From: RGIG1959 sp045651865
GTDB lineage: Bacteria; Bacillota; Clostridia; Oscillospirales; Acutalibacteraceae
Reading direction: 5' to 3'
Assembly (NCBI GenBank): GCA_045651865.1
Contig: JAZRTC010000133.1
Coordinates: 1-9,798, forward strand
DNA: 9,798 nt
The position numbers and the translations under genes were made by a program. Positions 6,253-9,798 of this stretch are shown here, in pieces; positions within the stretch are counted from its first letter, which is position 1; each line of letters opens with the position of its first letter. Under the pieces are notes generated by a model. It had not been told where the DNA came from. It saw only the letters and a list, made by a program, of their open reading frames with translations, and searched no databases.

Positions 6253-6765
6253 TTGGATCGCATCTCCGATCTGAACATTACCGCCGGCGGTTGCCCCGTA
6301 GCCGACGGTGTATTCAAGCGGAGTAACTTCATAATAAGAGGCGGTTGCGCCGTCGATCGTGGGAACGATCGACTCATCCTCTGCATAAGTGAAGTCAATG
6401 TTCACATTGTTTGTGACCACAAAAGATACGGTATCAATTGTGGTTTCTCCGTTGGAATCGGTCGCTTCACCGACTAAGGTGTAAACACCGTTGGTCAGCT
6501 TGCGTTCGGCAGGAGTGAAGGTTGCCGTCTCGGCGTTGCCGATGCTGACACCCTCCAGACGCGTGTCACAAGACACCAGTGTGGCATCGCCGTTTGCGGT
6601 GTATGTCACGGAGATCGCGGTATCCGGTGTGACATAGTCAAACGGATTGATGCTGAATCGGATGGTGGGGCCGCCTTGTGCAAAGACAAGCACGCCGCTG
6701 AACGGTGTCAGCAGCAAGCAAAGCGTCAGCATACAGGACAAAGCGGCTTTTAAAGCTTTTTTCAT
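6250..6765 (-). CDS. N-terminal fragment: signal peptide plus beta-rich domain, ends at premature TAA
   Basis: A 171-residue fragment starting at ATG 6765. The start is fixed by AAGGAGG (6774-6780, eight bases upstream) and by the promoter at 6802-6830. A longer open frame back to 6855 would begin upstream of that promoter and is rejected. Residues 1-29 form a Sec signal peptide: lysines at 2, 3 and 6, a hydrophobic core rich in Leu and Cys (about 8-27), and probable cleavage after VFA29. The rest (GPTIRFSINPFDYVTPDTAI onward) is Ser/Thr-rich alternating-strand sequence resembling secreted Ig-like or other beta-sandwich domains. If the stop is real, the cell would export only this small domain, with no enzyme and no dockerin. 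Confidence 0.8.
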   Translation of the reverse strand: MKKALKAALSCMLTLCLLLTPFSGVLVFAQGGPTIRFSINPFDYVTPDTAISVTYTANGDATLVSCDTRLEGVSIGNAETATFTPAERKLTNGVYTLVGEATDSNGETTIDTVSFVVTNNVNIDFTYAEDESIVPTIDGATASYYEVTPLEYTVGYGATAGGNVQIGDAIQ

Positions 6766-6773
6766 AAAACAAA

Positions 6774-6780
6774 CCTCCTT
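6774..6780 (-). promoter_or_regulatory. Strong ribosome binding site fixing the start of the giant gene
   Basis: AAGGAGG on the minus strand, eight bases before ATG at 6765. It decides the start in favour of the MKKALK signal peptide and against the longer open frame to 6855. Confidence 0.9.
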
Positions 6781-6801
6781 ACGGTTTATTAAGATGTATT
6801 C

Positions 6802-6830
6802 ATTATATATGAAAATAGATAAAATTTCAA
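6802..6830 (-). promoter_or_regulatory. Sigma-A promoter of the giant secreted-protein gene
   Basis: On the minus strand, TTGAAA (6825-6830) and a perfect TATAAT (6802-6807) are separated by exactly 17 bases of AT-rich sequence. The predicted 5' leader is only about 30 bases. No operator or riboswitch fits into the leader. The promoter is intact although the gene carries a premature stop. Confidence 0.88.
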
Positions 6831-6864
6831 TATTTTTGCAACATTTTTTATACAAAATTTAAAC

Positions 6865-6902
6865 AAAACGAGTGGATCGACAACTGTCGATCCACTCGTT
6901 TT
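6865..6902 (-). terminator. Terminator overlapping the stop codon of the 114-aa gene
   Basis: A near-perfect stem (6865-6882 with 6885-6902), AAAACGAGTGGATCGACA against its complement, has a tiny central loop. Its upstream arm begins inside the TAA stop codon (6901-6903) of the preceding gene. On the minus strand it is followed by CGTTTTGTTTAAATTTT, a usable T-tract. It ends the ATPase/114-aa transcript just before the next promoter. Confidence 0.9.
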
Positions 6903-7245
6903 ACCGTTTATTCCAATATTGATAATAGGCAACAACTGTGCGATGGTTGCCATTGTCGCGGTCGGTGCCTTTGATGATGACACCGGCAAGACTCATCAGT
7001 TCGCTGTATTCGGCACTGTCCGTATCACAGGAAAATACCGGAGTGCCGTTGCAGACTACGGTGATCATGTCGGGACGGGCGTTGAGCCGACCGGTTTTGC
7101 CGAGTACGCGTTCGGTTACAGTGCCGCTTTCATCGCGGATGCGTTCGGTGACATAGGCAAGCTCTTTGCCGTCCATTTTCCGAAGAAGCGGATCACCGCC
7201 CGAGTTGTCGGTCGGCTTTTGTCGGCGACGAAAAAGAGAAAACAT
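6901..7245 (-). CDS. Small conserved-looking hypothetical protein, translationally coupled to the ATPase
   Basis: A 114-residue soluble protein that I do not recognise as a named family. It has a basic N-terminus (MFSLFRRRQKP), a charged middle (DGKELAYVTERIRDESGTVT) and a regular C-terminal part: a strand (MITVVCNGTPVFSCD), a helix (EYSELMSLAGV), then VIIKGTD and RTVVAYYQYW. No signal peptide, membrane span or metal site is evident; Cys65 and Cys73 are isolated. ATG at 7245 is preceded by AGGAGGTG (7253-7260). That site overlaps the TAG stop of the upstream ATPase gene (7259-7261), so the two are probably coupled and work together. The gene ends in a terminator that overlaps its own stop codon. 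A partner or regulator role for the ATPase is only an inference from this arrangement. Confidence 0.8.
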   Translation of the reverse strand: MFSLFRRRQKPTDNSGGDPLLRKMDGKELAYVTERIRDESGTVTERVLGKTGRLNARPDMITVVCNGTPVFSCDTDSAEYSELMSLAGVIIKGTDRDNGNHRTVVAYYQYWNKR

Positions 7246-7258
7246 ACGCCGTCACCTC

Positions 7259-8491
7259 CTAAATTTCTTCGCCTCTGGCAAGACGGGCTTGAATATCGAT
7301 CATAAACTGTCGCGCATAGCGCGGAGATCGTCCACCGCGCTGGATCGCCCAGCGCTCGGCGGCGGCGAGCAAGCGATCGCGATCAACGGTTAACTGCGCG
7401 TCATCGGCCATCTGACCGATGATCTCTAAGAAATGCTGTTTGTCGGGGAGCAGGAAGGTCAGCGAAATGCCAAAGCGATCCGACAGCGATACCGATTCTT
7501 GTACCGTATCGCCGCGATGCACCTCGTCGCCGTCGCGGTCAGAGAAAGTCTCTTTGAGAAGATGACGGCGATTGGAGGTGGCGTAGATCAGTACATTGGC
7601 GGGACGGGAGGCGAGTCCGCCTTCCAGCACCGCCTTGAGAGCGGCAAAGTTATCGTCATTGGCGTTGAAGGAAAGATCGTCGATGAACAGGATGAATTTC
7701 ATCGGCAGTCCCGCAATTTGTTCAGTTAGGTCGGGAAGCTCACGCAGATACTCCTTGGGTACTTCGATCATACGCAGTCCGGCCTCGGCGTATTCATTGA
7801 GAAGCGCCTTGACAGTAGACGATTTACCTGTGCCGCGGTCGCCGTAAAACAGGATGTTGTTCGCTTCGAAGCCGTTGAGAAATGCCAGCGTATTGTCAAT
7901 AGCAATCTGTCGCTGATACTCATAGCTTTTGAGATTGTGCAAGTGGATGGGGTCGGGGTGTTCGACGGGGATCAGACGACCTGCGCGCCACAGAAATGCG
8001 CGGTGCTGTGCAAAACGACCGCAACCGTACCGTGCGTGGTAAGCGGCGATATCCTCCACTTGCAATCCCCAGTCATCACTGTCAAGCGGCGCGGCAGGTG
8101 AAGCGGTATTCCACGGCGATAAAGCGGGGAGTTCTTCGGATGATACCGTCCCGAGCAGATCGTCAAGTGTGAAGCGGGAAGCTTCGCACAAAATCGACAG
8201 ATCCCGTTTGGCAGCGGCAAACAGTGCCGCATCCGGTCGGCGGTCTGCCGAGCAAGCCGACGAAAACGGGTTATCATCCGTCAGAATATCGGCGGCAATC
8301 GCTTGTGCGAGGCTGTGCGGCGCGGGGGTTGCGTTCAATGTGGCACAAAAGTTCCCGTAACGGTCGCAAAGCATCACAGCGTCGCCGTTGCACGCTGCAA
8401 GAAGTTCACACAAGGTGTGCAAAACAGGCTTGTCGAGCAGGTGACGGTATACGGTCAGAGAGCGTAATTTTGAAAGTAATAAAGAGGGCAT
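7259..8491 (-). CDS. DUF815-type AAA+ ATPase
   Basis: A 410-residue predicted cytoplasmic ATPase of the DUF815 family. The C-terminal half holds the AAA+ core: Walker A GDRGTGKSS (217-225), Walker B FILFIDDLSF (266-275), sensor 1 ATSNRRHL (304-311), a likely arginine finger SDRFG (337-341) and a sensor-2-like RSPRYARQF (388-396). Just before the core is HNLKSYEYQRQIAIDNTLAF, typical of this family. The N-terminal ~170 residues are family-specific. The start is taken at ATG 8491 because GAGGAA (8497-8502) lies five bases upstream. A TTG at 8509 would add six residues but falls in the terminator stem and lacks a ribosome site. The exact role of the family is not established. It is coupled to the downstream 114-aa gene. 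A terminator lies only 16 bases upstream, so its own transcription source is unclear. Confidence 0.92.
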   Translation of the reverse strand: MPSLLLSKLRSLTVYRHLLDKPVLHTLCELLAACNGDAVMLCDRYGNFCATLNATPAPHSLAQAIAADILTDDNPFSSACSADRRPDAALFAAAKRDLSILCEASRFTLDDLLGTVSSEELPALSPWNTASPAAPLDSDDWGLQVEDIAAYHARYGCGRFAQHRAFLWRAGRLIPVEHPDPIHLHNLKSYEYQRQIAIDNTLAFLNGFEANNILFYGDRGTGKSSTVKALLNEYAEAGLRMIEVPKEYLRELPDLTEQIAGLPMKFILFIDDLSFNANDDNFAALKAVLEGGLASRPANVLIYATSNRRHLLKETFSDRDGDEVHRGDTVQESVSLSDRFGISLTFLLPDKQHFLEIIGQMADDAQLTVDRDRLLAAAERWAIQRGGRSPRYARQFMIDIQARLARGEEI

Positions 8492-8507
8492 ACGGATTCC
8501 TCGTTTC

Positions 8508-8543
8508 AAAAAACGCGGCAGAAATCAGTCTGCCGCGTTTTTT
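8508..8543 (-). terminator. Terminator of the ACT gene, immediately upstream of the ATPase gene
   Basis: A perfect 15-bp stem (8508-8522 with 8529-8543), AAAAAACGCGGCAGA against its complement, has a six-base loop and ends in six T residues on the minus strand. It starts 11 bases after the ACT gene stop and ends 16 bases before the ATPase ATG, leaving no room for a full promoter in between. Confidence 0.92.
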
Positions 8544-8554
8544 CGGATTTGAAA

Positions 8555-8986
8555 TTACAGAGCATCAATATCGGCAGCGGTTGCGAGCTTGACGCCGTTT
8601 GCGGTCAGCAATTCAGCGGCAGCTTTGTTATCCGCAACGCGGAACACCACATACGCCGCTTCCTGGCGGCGGGTGATGAACGCGTACATATATTCGATGC
8701 TGATGTGGTTGTCGGCAAGAATATGCGACACTTTGGCAAGGCTGCCGGGAGCATCGGGGATAGCGACAGCGAGAACCTGCGTCACAGACACGACACAGCC
8801 CGCTTCTTTCAGAACATTGATCGCACGGTCACAGTCGCTGACGATCAGACGGAGAATACCGAAATCCTGCGTATCGGCAACCGACATCGCGCGGATGTCC
8901 ACGCCTTCGCGCGCAAGGGTGGAGGTCAGCTCAGCAAGCTTACCTTCTTTGTTTTCGATAAAAATCGAAAGCTGGTTGATGGTCAT
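8555..8986 (-). CDS. Tandem ACT-domain protein
   Basis: A 143-residue protein made of two ACT domains: about 1-68 (MTINQLSIFIENKEGKLAEL, VDIRAMSVADT, GILRLIVSD) and about 69-143 (VLAVAIPDAPGSLAKVSHIL, ISIEYMYAFI, AYVVFRVAD). ACT domains bind amino acids or related small molecules and regulate enzymes; no catalytic domain is attached. Two-ACT proteins of this length are commonly encoded next to phenylacetate-CoA ligase genes in Clostridia and archaea, as here. The gene starts 22 bases after the ligase stop with a strong AGGAGG (8995-9000), so the two form an operon. It probably senses an aromatic or branched amino acid and modulates the ligase pathway; this is an inference. A terminator follows directly. 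Confidence 0.92.
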   Translation of the reverse strand: MTINQLSIFIENKEGKLAELTSTLAREGVDIRAMSVADTQDFGILRLIVSDCDRAINVLKEAGCVVSVTQVLAVAIPDAPGSLAKVSHILADNHISIEYMYAFITRRQEAAYVVFRVADNKAAAELLTANGVKLATAADIDAL

Positions 8987-9008
8987 AACAAATTCCTCCT
9001 TTTATATA

Positions 9009-9798
9009 TCAGTCGTGCAGTTTACGGTTATCAATGACACGGACAGCTTTACCGATCGAGCGCTCGATGGTCTGAGGTTCGACGAGTTTGACCTTTGCGG
9101 ACAAACCGAGCAAGCTCTTGAGTTCTTCGCGGATCTCATATTCTTTGGCGGCAATGTTACGCACCGCATCCGAGAACATCTCAGGTGTCATCTCTACACG
9201 GATTTCCAGTGTATCGGTGTTGTTGACGCGATCGACGATGAGCTGATAGTTTGCCGAATAGCCGAGCTTGGTCAGCACGGTCTCAATCTGAGACGGAAAC
9301 ACATTCACGCCGCGGATAATGAGCATATCATCGGTTCTGCCGCGCGGCTTGCTCATCTTGATAAAGGTACGACCGCAGGAGCACTTTTCGCGGGTGAGCA
9401 CGCCGATATCACGGGTGCGGTAGCGCAGAAGCGGGAAGGCTTCTTTGGAGATACAGGAGAACACGATCTCGCCCTCTGTACCTTCAGGGAGCACTTCACC
9501 TGTATCGGGATCGATGATTTCCACGATGAAGTGATCTTCGTTGACATGCATACCCGTTTGTTCTTCACATTCAAAGGCAACGCCCGGGCCCATAATTTCG
9601 GTCAGACCGTAAATGTCATACGCTTTGATACCGAGTCTTTTCTCGATATCGCGGCGCATGCCTTCCGTCCAGGGTTCTGCGCCGAAGATGCCCGCTTTCA
9701 AGGAAATATCTTCAGGTGTCAATCCCATTTGCTCGAGAGTTTCGCCGATGTACAGTGCATAGGAGGGGGTGCAGCACAGCACAGTGGAGCCGAAATCC
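9009..9798 (-). CDS. paaK: Phenylacetate-CoA ligase family enzyme, C-terminal part (runs off the window)
   Basis: The last 262 residues of an adenylate-forming ligase; the family is usually about 430 residues, so the N-terminal ~170 lie beyond the right edge. The first codons read DFGSTVLCCTPSYALYIGE, typical of the core. Visible motifs are YDIYGLTEIMGPG (acyl-adenylate binding), FPLLRYRTRDI, CSCGRTF, GRTDDMLIIRGVNVFPSQIE (hinge) and SIGKAVRVIDNR with the C-terminal catalytic lysine. The C-terminal ~100 residues match the AMP-binding C2 type domain. The enzyme should convert an arylacetate (phenylacetate, indoleacetate or similar) plus ATP and CoA to the aryl-CoA in the cytoplasm. In anaerobes such genes often accompany indolepyruvate ferredoxin oxidoreductase, which would lie upstream, outside this window. 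Exact substrate is not determined. Confidence 0.92.
   Translation of the reverse strand, partial: DFGSTVLCCTPSYALYIGETLEQMGLTPEDISLKAGIFGAEPWTEGMRRDIEKRLGIKAYDIYGLTEIMGPGVAFECEEQTGMHVNEDHFIVEIIDPDTGEVLPEGTEGEIVFSCISKEAFPLLRYRTRDIGVLTREKCSCGRTFIKMSKPRGRTDDMLIIRGVNVFPSQIETVLTKLGYSANYQLIVDRVNNTDTLEIRVEMTPEMFSDAVRNIAAKEYEIREELKSLLGLSAKVKLVEPQTIERSIGKAVRVIDNRKLHD

Larger units (their letters stand above)
1192..6765 (-). pseudogene. Giant secreted metallophosphoesterase-dockerin gene interrupted by one in-frame TAA
   Basis: The full reading frame runs from ATG at 6765 to TGA at 1192-1194: 1857 codons with a single internal stop, TAA at 6250-6252, at codon 172. Both sides of the stop are in the same frame, and the 31 codons between it and the first usable downstream start read as normal protein (DAYTTHGVRYFNESVENAST and onward). 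This is therefore a nonsense codon and not a frameshift. Restored order: signal peptide 1-29; beta-rich N-terminal domain about 30-260; YvnB-like metallophosphoesterase about 270-580; module A1 639-798; FIVAR-like 835-898; module X1 905-1071; FIVAR-like 1077-1148; X2 1154-1298; X3 1306-1459; module A2 1472-1636; three Cys/His repeats 1643-1795; dockerin 1797-1857. Start, AAGGAGG site (6774-6780) and promoter are all intact. Absence of further damage over 5.5 kb suggests the stop is very recent, or a base-call error. Confidence 0.8.

Noticed and set aside
6159..6398. Frameshift near 6200-6400 joining two halves of the giant gene
   Set aside because: Starts 6765 and 6156 are in the same frame. 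Only the TAA at 6250-6252 interrupts it, so no frameshift is needed.
6766..6855. Upstream start (6855) for the giant gene, adding 30 residues
   Set aside because: It would begin upstream of the clear promoter at 6802-6830, and the internal ATG at 6765 has a perfect ribosome site and a proper signal peptide.
8492..8509. TTG start at 8509 for the DUF815 gene
   Set aside because: It falls within the terminator stem and has no ribosome site; ATG at 8491 has GAGGAA five bases upstream.

Overview
The window looks like a chromosomal segment from an anaerobic Gram-positive gut-type clostridium, probably Ruminococcaceae/Oscillospiraceae. This is an inference. It rests on strong AGGAGG ribosome sites, sigma-A promoters, short perfect bidirectional terminators, a C-terminal type I dockerin on a giant secreted protein, and a phenylacetate-CoA ligase / tandem-ACT pair typical of Clostridia.

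Layout. Bases 1-18 are the 3' end of a tRNA gene, most likely tRNA-Ser, followed by a terminator (21-52). About 160 bases of leader follow, with a GC-rich inverted-repeat stretch and then an AT-rich stretch that may descend from an insertion-sequence end. The only plus-strand gene (217-1122) encodes a stand-alone PD-(D/E)XK nuclease-like protein of restriction-endonuclease type. It is visibly more AT-rich than its neighbours and looks like an accessory gene inserted beside the tRNA. A perfect bidirectional terminator (1135-1170) separates it from the converging minus-strand block.

The minus-strand block starts at the right edge. In order of transcription it holds: the C-terminal part of a phenylacetate-CoA ligase family enzyme (9798-9009); a 143-aa tandem-ACT protein (8986-8555) followed by a terminator; a DUF815-type AAA+ ATPase (8491-7259); and a 114-aa uncharacterised protein (7245-6901) whose ribosome site overlaps the ATPase stop codon. 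A terminator overlaps that last gene's own stop codon. A clear sigma-A promoter (6802-6830) then drives a 5.6-kb gene (6765-1192). That gene encodes a secreted multidomain protein: signal peptide, beta-rich N-terminal region, YvnB-like metallophosphoesterase, several beta-rich modules including one duplicated module, two FIVAR-like helical segments, three Cys/His repeats and a dockerin.

The main surprise is in the giant gene. Its reading frame is intact over 1857 codons except for one in-frame TAA at 6250-6252, which separates the signal peptide and N-terminal domain from everything else. There is no frameshift. Other genes here terminate with TAA, so the codon is not recoded in general. The gene is therefore a very recent nonsense pseudogene, a phase-variable or readthrough case, or a base-call error. 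Secondary points of interest are the duplicated uncharacterised module in that protein, the orphan nuclease at the tRNA, and a terminator placed 16 bases upstream of the ATPase start. I see no CRISPR array, complete mobile element or complete novel defence system.
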